A DNA stretch of 64,000 nt, taken from the NCBI RefSeq assembly GCF_014207635.1, contig NZ_JACHIE010000007.1, forward strand, positions 1 to 64,000, given 5' to 3'. Position 1 is the stretch's first letter. Each line of letters starts with the position of its first letter. The stretch is from Acetobacter lovaniensis. GTDB taxonomy: Bacteria; Pseudomonadota; Alphaproteobacteria; Acetobacterales; Acetobacteraceae. The translations under genes and the position numbers were made by a program. Below, in pieces: positions 9,351-17,615 of this stretch. The notes beneath the pieces were generated by a model, which was not told the origin of the DNA, searched no databases, and saw nothing but the letters and a program-made list of their open reading frames with translations.

Positions 9351-10337
9351 TCAATCGGGTCTTTTCTCTTGGATCGTGACGGGACGGGTCAGGAAATCGC
9401 CTCTCTGTGCAACAGGGCAATGTGCGCTGACGAGGTGATCTGGGACATGATGGGCTGCCATCTCCCGCATCAGCGTTGCAAACCAAAGATACTCACGCAC
9501 GGTTAAAGGGTGACCGTCGACACGGTAATGCGACCCAAGAGAGTGCTCCATCATGGAAGGCTTGCCTTGAGCCGCCCACAACGCGTGTGTCTGTTCCATT
9601 AACGAGAGGGCCAACAGGGGAGCGGATGAAAGCGCTTCATTGACTAGGGAGGCGTCTCGAAGATCATGAGAAAGGTTCAGATGCTCGGCTTCTTCCTCGT
9701 GTAGAACCTGTTGGCTTCGCGTCAGATCAGATTTCAGGTCTTTGCATTTTTGTTCAAAATGATCAGCGGCAGACAGGAACGCCGCGTTGTCCTCATGAAG
9801 ACGCTGACGATCGCTTTCTGCCGCAGAAAGTGTTGCCCTCAATTTTTCATTCTCTGCCTGAAGAGCCGCCACCTTCTGCTGTTCAGCGGTCAGAGCCGCA
9901 TGTGTCGTATCCAGAGTATTGCTAAACCAATTCCAATCCTGTTTAAGCTGCGCGATTTCGTTATCCTTGTCGGCCGAACGGGACTTCTCATCCGCCAGTT
10001 GCTGTTCTACCGCGCGCTTCGCGTTTGTTTCCGCTTTCCGACCGGCGATTTCTTCATCCAGAAGACGCCTCGCCAAGACAGCATAGTCATCATGCTTCCT
10101 GACCAGATCGTTCGCAAAGGCTTTCCATTTTGCATTTTGCTCGCGTGCGTCATGGAGAAGCTGGTGATTCACAACCGCATATCGAGCGTTGGCGACTTCA
10201 AACGAATGGCGATGCTGGGCCAGACGGTTCGCCTCTTGGGTGCGTTCGAGCATCCCATAATACCAGTCCTCACCCGCACGGAATGTCGCGTTGATGAACT
10301 GGGGACTCATGATGATCGCTAATTCTTCAGGCCCCAT
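9351..10337 (-). CDS. Long coiled-coil protein of unknown function
   Basis: A 328-residue protein. Residues about 60-225 form a long heptad-rich coiled coil dense in Ala, Glu, Gln, Lys and Asp. A smaller globular C-terminus contains SLGSHYRVDGHPLTVREYLWFATLMREMAAHHVP. No secretion signal is seen, so it is probably cytoplasmic and filament- or scaffold-forming. It sits mid-operon between a membrane protein gene (30 bp upstream) and the 8674-9315 gene. AAGGGG precedes the chosen ATG; a second in-frame ATG at codon 10 is possible. Confidence 0.65.
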   Translation of the reverse strand: MGPEELAIIMSPQFINATFRAGEDWYYGMLERTQEANRLAQHRHSFEVANARYAVVNHQLLHDAREQNAKWKAFANDLVRKHDDYAVLARRLLDEEIAGRKAETNAKRAVEQQLADEKSRSADKDNEIAQLKQDWNWFSNTLDTTHAALTAEQQKVAALQAENEKLRATLSAAESDRQRLHEDNAAFLSAADHFEQKCKDLKSDLTRSQQVLHEEEAEHLNLSHDLRDASLVNEALSSAPLLALSLMEQTHALWAAQGKPSMMEHSLGSHYRVDGHPLTVREYLWFATLMREMAAHHVPDHLVSAHCPVAQRGDFLTRPVTIQEKRPD

Positions 10338-10366
10338 GATACTGTCCCCTTATTCTTTACCGTTGA

Positions 10367-11017
10367 TCAGCGTGCAATCGCGAGAGTGCCATCATTGAAT
10401 TGCTGGAAGATTTCTTCCCATTTCCTGCAGACGACTTCGGCGTTCTTGTCCTTGCCTGTATTGTAGAACCATTGCGGATGATCGAGACTCTTGACGGTCA
10501 ACCGGATACCACTGTTTTTCATGGCTTTGAGGGTGGGCGCCAGATTGGCAAAGGAGTCATTGACAAAACCCTGGAATGCCTGACCTGGGGAGCCTCCGGT
10601 CGTGATCTGCTTTTGTGGCGTGATAATGGCCCATTCCCACTGACGGACATCACTCCATTTCAATGAGGCCATCTTGTTCTTTTCAATAATGTAGAGGAAT
10701 TCACCATCGTAACAGATGGCGGTGAGGTAATCATCCACATCAAGCCGGTAATTAATCTGGATAGGCGGGTGAGCAAAAATCTCCCCATACATCTTTGGAA
10801 ATGAAACCAGAGGATCACCGCTGATCGCTCTGGCAATTTTGCGAGCAAGCCATCCGCCACCCCCGACGCAGAAAATGCCGAGAATAACACCGACTGGCCC
10901 GCCGTTTGAAAGCCCACCAAGAAGGCAGGTCATGAGAACAATGGCAACGAAGCCGCCAGCAACGGCAAGGTATCCTTTTGCTGTGTAGAATTTCAGGTCA
11001 ACATCTCTGATCAGCAT
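10367..11017 (-). CDS. Two-helix membrane protein with cytoplasmic domain
   Basis: A 216-residue protein. Two adjacent hydrophobic segments (GYLAVAGGFVAIVLMTCLLGGL and GGPVGVILGIFCVGGGGWLA) lie in the first 65 residues, followed by a soluble domain. That domain has alternating strands (YLTAICYDGEFLYIIEKNKMASLKWSDVRQWEW) resembling PH-like or DUF4755-type folds. The ATG at 11017 is preferred over the TTG at 11020 because AAGGAA lies 8 bases upstream. It is one gene below a lipoprotein gene, suggesting an envelope-associated complex. Function unknown. Confidence 0.65.
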   Translation of the reverse strand: MLIRDVDLKFYTAKGYLAVAGGFVAIVLMTCLLGGLSNGGPVGVILGIFCVGGGGWLARKIARAISGDPLVSFPKMYGEIFAHPPIQINYRLDVDDYLTAICYDGEFLYIIEKNKMASLKWSDVRQWEWAIITPQKQITTGGSPGQAFQGFVNDSFANLAPTLKAMKNSGIRLTVKSLDHPQWFYNTGKDKNAEVVCRKWEEIFQQFNDGTLAIAR

Positions 11018-11059
11018 CAATCAAATTCCTTTTTTGTCACTGGCGGATAATAAATCGCC

Positions 11060-11434
11060 TTATTCTTCGTATTGGCTCCATTTCCCTTCGATTTTGACGT
11101 AATCGAGCTTCTGTTTCTGCTGATCTTCCCCCACTTTGAAAGTCACATCACAACGGAAGATTGGCAGTTTTTCACCGTGAAACTCATAGGAACCCCGCGC
11201 TTCACACGTCCGTTCCGTGACCTTTACGACCGGGGGTGTCGGATGATTGTGACCCAGAATGTCTCCGAATGACCGGTTCCCTTCCACAGCATCCGCATAG
11301 TTTTGAGAGATTATGGACTGAAGTTCTTCCAGAGAAGGGCCACTCTCGCCACACCCGGCCAAGGGGAACAGTGCGAGAAGTCCACATACAGGAGCGGCCA
11401 TTCTGGAGATGGTGAGTATAGAGCGAGCGTTCAT
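11060..11434 (-). CDS. Small predicted lipoprotein
   Basis: A 124-residue protein with a basic N-terminus, a hydrophobic core and a clear lipobox LAGC (Cys at about residue 28), so it should be acylated and anchored in the envelope. The mature part is about 95 residues, with a Cys pair (TCEARGSYEF, PIFRCDVTF) that could form a disulphide, and ends in KIEGKWSQYEE. It lies between an exported-protein gene and a membrane-protein gene on the same strand. No family recognised. Confidence 0.7.
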   Translation of the reverse strand: MNARSILTISRMAAPVCGLLALFPLAGCGESGPSLEELQSIISQNYADAVEGNRSFGDILGHNHPTPPVVKVTERTCEARGSYEFHGEKLPIFRCDVTFKVGEDQQKQKLDYVKIEGKWSQYEE

Positions 11435-11493
11435 GATTCTCTCAGCAGATTTCGATTTAAGTGTGGAGAAAAAGATTAAAGACTAAGGTGAAA

Positions 11494-12036
11494 TCACCCT
11501 TGGCAAACGCCATCATCCAGCTTGCAGGCAGCAGGGATGGTCTTGCCGTTCTTCGTCAGGATTCCGGTCGTAAGGTCGTAAACATCGACTTCGGCCGGCG
11601 TGGTGACGTATTTCCCGATATTGCGCGGAAATTTCAGTGTGATCTTGCTCCCGAAAATGGACGGCTTGGCAGTTGAGCAATTCCCGAAGAATAGTGTGGG
11701 CGTCTTGATTCCGTTCGGCGTGACCGGCAGGATTGAATACTGAGCGTCACAAGCCTGACCGCCAACGGATGTTAAAAGAACGACATCAGTGTCGCCGGAT
11801 TCCGCTATTTTCTGGACGAAAAGCGCACTATTCCCGGCAATTTTCGGCGTTGTGGGCTGGCCGTTAATCAGCAAGGTATTGAGCGGACCGGTTCCAGAGG
11901 CCAGTCCGTAACGGGTCTGGGCTTCTCTCGGTGAGTCTGCCGATGCCAAAGTCAAACTCACCCCGCCCATAGTCAAAAAGGACAGGGCTGCAATCGAGAG
12001 GTGCATAAAACGAGATTTCTTTAAATCACGACACAT
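11494..12036 (-). CDS. Exported protein of unknown function, first gene of the run
   Basis: A 180-residue protein with an N-terminal signal peptide (positive start, core LSIAALSFLTMGGVSLTLASA), so probably periplasmic. Four cysteines in the mature part (QACDAQY, GNCSTA, AACKLDDGVC) suggest two disulphides. It is the first of six same-strand genes with small gaps. The 176 bp upstream separate it from the divergent serine recombinase and should hold the promoter. Confidence 0.65.
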   Translation of the reverse strand: MCRDLKKSRFMHLSIAALSFLTMGGVSLTLASADSPREAQTRYGLASGTGPLNTLLINGQPTTPKIAGNSALFVQKIAESGDTDVVLLTSVGGQACDAQYSILPVTPNGIKTPTLFFGNCSTAKPSIFGSKITLKFPRNIGKYVTTPAEVDVYDLTTGILTKNGKTIPAACKLDDGVCQG

Positions 12037-12212
12037 TATTTTCAGACCTTTACCAACACACTTTGAGACGGCGTGCTGTGTTCCGGAAATATGAAATCCT
12101 TCTCACGCCACACTACACTGAATGGTGTGAGCAGAATCCGTGGTTTTTGAACATCTCTCGCGTCATGCGGAAGATGTAAGAAATTCCGGGTCAAAAAGGG
12201 GGTTTATGGGTC

Positions 12213-12812
12213 ATGCGACGTTATGGGTATGTCAGGGTGTCGACAGAGCATCAGACCAATGATCCGCAGATTTTGGTTTTGCGGCAGGAAGGTCTTTCTG
12301 ATGAGCAGATTACACAGGATGTGATTTCAGGGGGTGTGCCGGCCCTTCACCGGCCTGGTCTCTCCTGCCTTCTGAAAATTCTTCAGTCAGGAGATTGTCT
12401 GGTTGCGGCCAAACTCGATCGCCTTGGTCGGGATACCGTGGATGTCATTGGTCTGATCCGGATCTTGAATGAGCGCGGTATCAAGCTAAGGATTATCAAT
12501 ATTGGTGTTGAAACGCATACGCCTAATGGGCGGTTGTTTCTGACCATTCTTGCGGGGTTTTCGGAGTTTGAGCGCGAGATTATCAGGGAGAGAACCATTG
12601 CTGGTCTGGCAGCCGCCCGTGAGGCCGGGGTGAGGCTTGGGCGTAAACCCAAGCTCACGGCGGCGCAGAAATCCCATGTCAGAATGCTGGCAACAACAGG
12701 TCAGACCAATGGTCAGATTGCTCAGGTCATGGGGGTGTCTGTCTCAACCATCCAGCGCCTGACAGCAGCAATCGACTCATCAAAAAGCCGCATTTTGGGT
12801 ATGTCATCATGA
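12213..12812 (+). CDS. Serine recombinase (resolvase/invertase family)
   Basis: A 199-residue small serine recombinase. The N-terminal catalytic domain begins YGYVRVSTEHQ with nucleophile Ser10. The arginine motif AKLDRLGRD and the E-helix segment FSEFEREIIRERT follow. A C-terminal helix-turn-helix (TNGQIAQVMGVSVSTIQRL) binds the crossover site. Such enzymes resolve plasmid multimers or invert DNA segments. Its stop overlaps the next start by four bases (ATGA), suggesting translational coupling. No flanking recombination site was identified by eye. Confidence 0.9.
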   Translation: MRRYGYVRVSTEHQTNDPQILVLRQEGLSDEQITQDVISGGVPALHRPGLSCLLKILQSGDCLVAAKLDRLGRDTVDVIGLIRILNERGIKLRIINIGVETHTPNGRLFLTILAGFSEFEREIIRERTIAGLAAAREAGVRLGRKPKLTAAQKSHVRMLATTGQTNGQIAQVMGVSVSTIQRLTAAIDSSKSRILGMSS

Positions 12813-13078
12813 CTGACAAAGATGGGTGCTTGACGGCAATCCGAAAACCACCGTTTTTGACTCTTTCTTCTTCCAAAACGAAGTCTGTCAGAACGGGTTC
12901 CAGAACCCCGATACTCTGCGGCGTATCACTGGTGACTGTGTTTCGCACACTGTTCGGCTTGGGGACTTTATATCTCTCCGCGCTTCCCTTGATGCTGATA
13001 AATCCCCACAGGCATGACTTTGTTTTGGCTGACCAAACTGCTTGTGTTCAATTTGAACGCGAGGCGTCCATATCATGA
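12809..13078 (+). CDS. Small coupled ORF, possible membrane peptide
   Basis: An 89-residue frame with no recognised domain. Support comes from layout: its ATG overlaps the recombinase stop by four bases, and its stop overlaps the ATG of the next gene by four bases, giving ATGA at both ends. A hydrophobic stretch (GVSLVTVFRTLFGLGTLYLSALPLMLI) could span the membrane. The 3' end contains one copy of the palindrome GTTCAATTTGAAC. It could still be a fortuitous frame. Confidence 0.4.
   Translation: MTDKDGCLTAIRKPPFLTLSSSKTKSVRTGSRTPILCGVSLVTVFRTLFGLGTLYLSALPLMLINPHRHDFVLADQTACVQFEREASIS
13046..13058. repeat. Palindrome GTTCAATTTGAAC, copy 1
   Basis: A 13-bp palindrome with a single central base, 17 bp before the start of the interrupted HTH gene. 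Identical copies lie at 13678-13690 and 15270-15282. It may be an operator for the HTH protein. Confidence 0.5.
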
Positions 13079-14020
13079 TGCTTGATCTTGAACGGCTGCG
13101 AAAAATCTGGACCCTTGTCGAGCGTGGTGGTTCAGCTGGGGAGCGCGCTGCGGCAAAGGACAGAGCATGCGCGATTGCTGGGCGGCATGGTTATGTGCTG
13201 GAGGATATTCCAGTCCTTCTGGCCGGTGGAAATGTGCATAAGGCTCGGGAGGTCCGGGAACGACAGCAACGTGAAAAAGAAACCCAGAGGCAGGAGGCAG
13301 AGGAGGCTTTAGCCAAAAAGGCGGCACTTAAGGCGCACCGTCAGGCTTTGCGTGATCAGGCGAATGAGATCACAGGACGTTATGAGGGAAGGCTGTTCCA
13401 TGTGATGCCTGACGAGCATATTCTCGTTGAAGCTGTGCAAAGCTACGCTCTGCCAGGGTGGCGTGCAGGATATGACTGGTCCTCAAGCGCGTTGGAGGCG
13501 TTGCGGAGCGCTCTTCCACTCTCAAAGACGATTGATGACGCTCTTGCGGAACTGAACCACTGGATCACGCTGCGGGATGATCGCCAGTTTGTAAGGCGTG
13601 CCTACAGACAAGCCAGTCAGGACGAGGATGTCATGCCAGAGGCTGTTTTGAAGCGTATGGTGATTCTCGCTGACCTTGTTCAATTTGAACTCCCCATCAA
13701 CACGATTGATGATCTGATGAAGCGGGTCAGTTTTCAGATGGACACAAGGAAAGGCCGCCAGATGTCGGAGGCGATAAATCTGGAAGCGATCCTGCGTGAT
13801 CTGGCGGCTGTTCGGCAGACCCATATCAGTGAGACTGAAGAACTGAAAACGCACATCAGGGAGACTGAGGCTCCGGAACCCCCCGATCCTGTGCAAACGA
13901 CATGTCCGCCCAAGCCCAGACACAATACGGCCACAGGGCGCAGGAAGGAGATTGAGGCCATCCTTGCCTCCCCGGACAGTCAGAAAATGACGTTGCGTGA
14001 GATTGCCAGTCTGGTCGGTG
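13075..14020 (+). pseudogene. HTH protein gene, 5' part, split by an IS3-family element
   Basis: The first 315 codons of a gene that originally encoded about 334 residues. The N-terminal half is a charged helical segment (RERQQREKETQRQEAEEALAKK), the middle is unrecognised, and the C-terminus reads MTLREIASLVG. That is the first half of a helix-turn-helix cut by the IS. Joining base 14020 to 15222 restores the frame and continues GVSPETVLNIRRRM to a stop at 15280. As it stands, translation runs only two codons into the IS and stops at 14025, removing the recognition helix. The protein was probably a plasmid regulator or partition/replication accessory. Confidence 0.8.
13678..13690. repeat. 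Palindrome GTTCAATTTGAAC, copy 2
   Basis: Exact copy of the 13-bp palindrome found at 13046 and 15270, here inside the HTH gene. Confidence 0.5.
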
Positions 14021-14059
14021 GGTAATCCCCCCACTTTTAGTGGGGTTCTGACTGAGAAT

Positions 14060-14887
14060 TCAGGCAATTGCTTTTAGTTTCTGAGCGGGTGTGAACCCGC
14101 CGTTCCCCATGTTGGGTCTGTCATGGTTATATGTCCAGAGCCATTGTGTTGCGACCTCCTGTACGTCCTGAATGCTTTCAAACAGAGACTGCTCCAGCCA
14201 TTCCTGCCGGACTGTTCTGTTGTAGCGTTCGATATAGGCGTTCTGTTGCGGATTGCCCGGTTGCGTATAGATCAAGGTAATTCCTTGTTTTGCGGCCCAT
14301 GAAACCAACGTATGACTGATATATTCAGGGCCATTATCCATTCTGATAGCCCCTGGCCTGCCGCGCCACTCCATAACCTGTTCCAGACAGCGGACAACCC
14401 GACAGGCCGGCAAGGAAAAATCAACCTCAATCGCCAGTCCTTCACGATTAAAGTCATCCAGAATGTTCAGGAGACGAAAAGCGCGTCCATCCAAAAGCCT
14501 GTCTGCCATAAAATCCATGGACCAGACCGTGTTGGGAAGGGTCGGAACCGAAAGTTTTTCAGGCTTTTCGCGAACCAGACGTCTGCGGGGTTTAATCCGC
14601 AGGTTAAGTTCCAGCTCCCGATAGATCCGATAAACCCGCTTATGGTTCCAGGGCTGTCCCTGCACATTACGTAGATACAGGAAACACAGGCCAAATCCCC
14701 ATCTCCTGTGAGCCTGGGTCAGTCCCACCAGAAGAGCGGCAATCCGGTCGTTCTCCGCTGCCAGTCGCGGACGATAGCGAAAGCAGGTTTCCGATATCCC
14801 AAAAATCCGACAGGCCAGCGCAATGCTGACCCCGTGATGCGCCACAGCCTCTACGGCCAGTTCCCGGCGCTGGACTGGCCTCTTCAT
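14060..14887 (-). CDS. IS3-family transposase OrfB (DDE integrase domain)
   Basis: A 275-residue catalytic part of an IS3 transposase. The DDE triad is visible: Asp in WSMDFMAD, Asp in DNGPEY and Glu in [10 protein letters not shown]. The region starts [10 protein letters not shown] directly at the OrfA stop. Its ATG overlaps that stop (ATGA) and the preceding A7 (14887-14893) allows a -1 frameshift making an OrfAB fusion, which is the active transposase in this family. Confidence 0.9.
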   Translation of the reverse strand: MKRPVQRRELAVEAVAHHGVSIALACRIFGISETCFRYRPRLAAENDRIAALLVGLTQAHRRWGFGLCFLYLRNVQGQPWNHKRVYRIYRELELNLRIKPRRRLVREKPEKLSVPTLPNTVWSMDFMADRLLDGRAFRLLNILDDFNREGLAIEVDFSLPACRVVRCLEQVMEWRGRPGAIRMDNGPEYISHTLVSWAAKQGITLIYTQPGNPQQNAYIERYNRTVRQEWLEQSLFESIQDVQEVATQWLWTYNHDRPNMGNGGFTPAQKLKAIA

Positions 14888-15147
14888 TTTTTTCCAAAGG
14901 CTTCCTTCAGGATATCCGTCTGCATGCTCAGATCCGCATACATACGCTTCAGCCGACGGTTCTCCTCTTCCAGAGCCTTCATCTGACTGATCATAGACGC
15001 ATCCATGCCGCCATATTTCGCGCGCCACCGGTAAAACGTGGCATTGCTGATCCCATGCTCCCGGCACAGCTCTGGAACCGGGACGCCACCTTCAGCCTGA
15101 CGGACCACACCCATGATCTGCGCGTCAGTAAAGCGATCACTCTTCAT
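14884..15147 (-). CDS. IS3-family transposase OrfA (HTH domain)
   Basis: An 87-residue protein with a helix-turn-helix ([24 protein letters not shown]) that recognises the IS ends, then a leucine-zipper-like segment ([18 protein letters not shown]). Start MKSDRFTD is chosen because AGGAG lies six bases upstream. It ends in the A7 slippery run shared with OrfB. Confidence 0.88.
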   Translation of the reverse strand: MKSDRFTDAQIMGVVRQAEGGVPVPELCREHGISNATFYRWRAKYGGMDASMISQMKALEEENRRLKRMYADLSMQTDILKEAFGKK

Positions 15148-15217
15148 CAGAATCTCCTCATTCCATACGCTGAGAAAATTCTCATTCAAAAGCCACTCTT
15201 TTTATGGGGGGATTACC

Positions 15218-15280
15218 GGTGTATCGCCAGAAACGGTTCTGAATATTCGGCGCAGGATGGAAAGGGGGCGTTCAATTTGA
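15218..15280 (+). pseudogene. 3' remnant of the split HTH gene
   Basis: Beginning in the second copy of the GGTG duplication, this stretch reads in frame GVSPETVLNIRRRMERGRSI and a stop. It supplies the missing recognition helix of the gene starting at 13075. The stop codon overlaps a third copy of GTTCAATTTGAAC (15270-15282). Confidence 0.8.
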
Positions 15281-15282
15281 AC
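15270..15282. repeat. Palindrome GTTCAATTTGAAC, copy 3
   Basis: Third identical copy, overlapping the stop codon of the split HTH gene. Confidence 0.5.
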
Positions 15283-15673
15283 ATGAGGTCACAGAGGGTG
15301 AGAGGTCAGTCATGTTTCTCTTTCTGTGATCTCGTGCTCCAATCATCACTCTCTGTGGGCCAATAATATCGGCGGTTATGGGATGGAACTGCGCAGCCAT
15401 TGGGCATTGCGCTGATCGATGGGCTGCTGGCAAGTCAGGCCCAGCCCATGTTCATGATCAAAGCGTTTGATGGCAGATATGGGGGGGGAAGCGAAAGTCC
15501 GCTATCTGCGCTTGAACGTAAAATAGCAGACGTTCTTATTCATCTAAACTGTATGTTGAACGATGTGAAAACCTTCGTCTGGTTTGGGCAGCGTGAAACC
15601 TTGAGAATGTAACGTTGCCGTTGATAATCTCACTGTAAGATCCAGAGCAATTCAACCGTAGGAAAGCCACTGA
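15281..15673. other. Non-coding gap after the split gene
   Basis: About 390 bp with no convincing gene. A 70-codon frame at 15400 lacks a start signal and family resemblance and may be debris. The tail holds the leader of the alpha/beta hydrolase. Confidence 0.4.
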
Positions 15674-16444
15674 ATGTTTGACACAGGGAAGTTTGTATCC
15701 GTTGGCGATACAAATTTGTTCGTCTCTGAAGCCGGGAACCCAAAAGGAAGAGTTATAGTCCTGCTTCATGGAGGCTTGCAGAGCCGTCTCGATTTCATCC
15801 CACTCGCAAAGCATCTCTCAGAAGATTACAGGCTGATTGCTATTGATACGCGTGGGCATGGTCGATCCGGTATCGGGACCGCCCCTCTGACATATCGACA
15901 GCTTCAGGATGATTTTACCGTGGTTCTTACCACGATGGGGCTGCAAAAATCCGGTATAATTGGACATAGTGACGGTGGCATTGTCGCTTTGCGGCTGGCT
16001 GCATCGCGTGCCGTACAACCGGAGTTCGTCATAGCGGTCGGCGCGCATTGGGTGTTGCCGGAAAATGATCCGGCCCGGCAGATTTATCAGACGATCACTC
16101 TTGAAAAATGGCGTGCGATGTTCGGGAGTCAAATATCGGTCTACAACGCGGAAAATCCCGACCCGGATTTCGGCAAGCTATTCACGGCGGCGACGCAGAT
16201 GTGGCTCGGCTGCGATGAAGATGCCTATCCCGGCGCGTCTGTAAAAAACATCCGGTGCCCTCTGCTCGTAGTGCATGGTGACGATGATATGCTGGTGTCT
16301 CGGCAACAGGCCTTTGACCTTACTGAGCAGGTCAAAGGTGCCAGGTTACTTAACCTGCCCTTCGCTAAACACACGCTACTTGAAGACATGCCTGAGAGTG
16401 TTCTTCCCTTCTTACAGGATTTCATCACGCGCGTTACAATCTGA
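15674..16444 (+). CDS. Alpha/beta-fold hydrolase
   Basis: A 256-residue enzyme of the alpha/beta hydrolase superfamily. The oxyanion motif HGG is at 32-34, the nucleophile elbow GHSDGG has Ser99, the acid is probably in VVHGDDDMLV, and the catalytic His is in LPFAKHTLLED. The DTRGHGRS stretch is typical of the family. There is no signal peptide, so it is cytoplasmic. Substrate cannot be assigned; esterases, lactonases and haloperoxidase-like enzymes share this pattern. It is followed on the same strand by a LysR regulator and an SDR and may form a small catabolic module with them. Confidence 0.85.
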   Translation: MFDTGKFVSVGDTNLFVSEAGNPKGRVIVLLHGGLQSRLDFIPLAKHLSEDYRLIAIDTRGHGRSGIGTAPLTYRQLQDDFTVVLTTMGLQKSGIIGHSDGGIVALRLAASRAVQPEFVIAVGAHWVLPENDPARQIYQTITLEKWRAMFGSQISVYNAENPDPDFGKLFTAATQMWLGCDEDAYPGASVKNIRCPLLVVHGDDDMLVSRQQAFDLTEQVKGARLLNLPFAKHTLLEDMPESVLPFLQDFITRVTI

Positions 16445-16613
16445 AGGCTATGCAGTTTTATGTCCCGTCATAGCAATCCCTTTCTGATTCCCGAATGTCT
16501 GCCATGAGGCGTATCCCGTCAATCCGCCACACTCCCAACTGACGGATCCTCTGGGTTGGGACGATCAATCGCCCTTGGCACCATAAACTGGTCGATTTGT
16601 GCTAAAGAAAGGT

Positions 16614-17513
16614 ATGTCTGACCGCTACTATTCTGATCTTCGCGCACTGTGCTGTATTATCGATCGCGGCAGTTTTGTCGCCGCTGCGAGAGAACTTTGT
16701 GTATCGCGTTCAACGCTCAGTGAAACGATCCGCCGACTGGAAAACTTTGTTGGCGTCCAGCTCCTGAACCGAACGACACGCAGTGTCAGCCCCACGCCCG
16801 CCGGTGAACGTCTGGCGGCGCGGTTCGGCGTGGCGTTCGAAGAAATCGGGGCCGCTATAAGCGAGGCCGGTGCGATGGGTGGCGAAATCGCGGGACCCGT
16901 GAGGGTTCACGCCCAACGTCTTGGTTATGAGCTCTTTCTAAAATCGCTCTTGCCTGACTTTGTCCGACGTTTCCCCCGGATCAGCGTAGAGGTGCAGATT
17001 GATGATGCTGGCTTGGACATCGTACACGAACGGTTCGACGTAGGCATACGGCTTGGAGAGATGCTGGATCAGGATGCTATTGCGTTTCCGCTTCAGCCCG
17101 GTTTGCGGCAGATTGCCGTTGCCGCCCCGTCCTACCTTAATCAGCACGGGGTACCACTCCATCCGCGTGAACTCCGCGATCATCTCTGCATCGGCTTTCG
17201 CTGGCCGGGGCACGCTGCCTTGTACAACTGGGAATTCTGCGAAAATGGCGTCTGGTTCTCCGTAGCCGTATCCGGCCCGCTGACCTTCAATGATCAGCGG
17301 GCCGCACTTGATGCCGCCGTTGCTGGTGCGGGCATTGCATTATGGGTTGAGAGCGAGGTCCAGCCGCTCATTGAGGCCGGCCATCTTGTTCCCCTGCTGA
17401 CGGAGTATTCCGCCGCTTTTCCTGGCTTTGCGCTTTACTATCCCCCACACCGTCATCGGTCGACTGCGGTGAAGACCTTTATTGCCGCCGTGCGCGGTGC
17501 AAAGAAGCCGTGA
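16614..17513 (+). CDS. LysR-family transcriptional regulator
   Basis: A 299-residue LysR-type regulator. The N-terminal winged HTH is clear (FVAAARELCVSRSTLSETIRRLENFVGVQLLNRTTRSVSPTPAGE), followed by a substrate-binding effector domain. The ATG at 16614 is favoured over an upstream GTG because AAAGG lies just before it. It sits between the hydrolase and the SDR on the same strand; LysR proteins usually control a neighbouring gene, so the SDR is the likeliest target. The inducer is unknown. Confidence 0.88.
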   Translation: MSDRYYSDLRALCCIIDRGSFVAAARELCVSRSTLSETIRRLENFVGVQLLNRTTRSVSPTPAGERLAARFGVAFEEIGAAISEAGAMGGEIAGPVRVHAQRLGYELFLKSLLPDFVRRFPRISVEVQIDDAGLDIVHERFDVGIRLGEMLDQDAIAFPLQPGLRQIAVAAPSYLNQHGVPLHPRELRDHLCIGFRWPGHAALYNWEFCENGVWFSVAVSGPLTFNDQRAALDAAVAGAGIALWVESEVQPLIEAGHLVPLLTEYSAAFPGFALYYPPHRHRSTAVKTFIAAVRGAKKP

Positions 17514-17615
17514 CAGATTGTACCTGCCCAGCCGTATAACCCATCCCGAATATCCGGTATTAAACTTATGGCCCGGTCACTCCAGATAATGTCCTCGACA
17601 TCACAGGAGGTTTGT

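Larger units (their letters stand above)
14021..15217 (-). mobile_element. IS3-family insertion sequence, 1197 bp
   Basis: A complete element bounded by perfect 13-bp terminal inverted repeats GGTAATCCCCCCA and flanked by the 4-bp target duplication GGTG (14017-14020 and 15218-15221). It encodes orfA and orfB with an A7 run at their junction, the classical IS3 arrangement. Both ends and frames look intact and the duplication is perfect, so the insertion is probably recent. It splits the HTH gene. Confidence 0.9.

Noticed and set aside
15400-15612. 70-codon ORF after the IS
   Set aside because: No ribosome site, no recognised family, starts in a region of decayed sequence.
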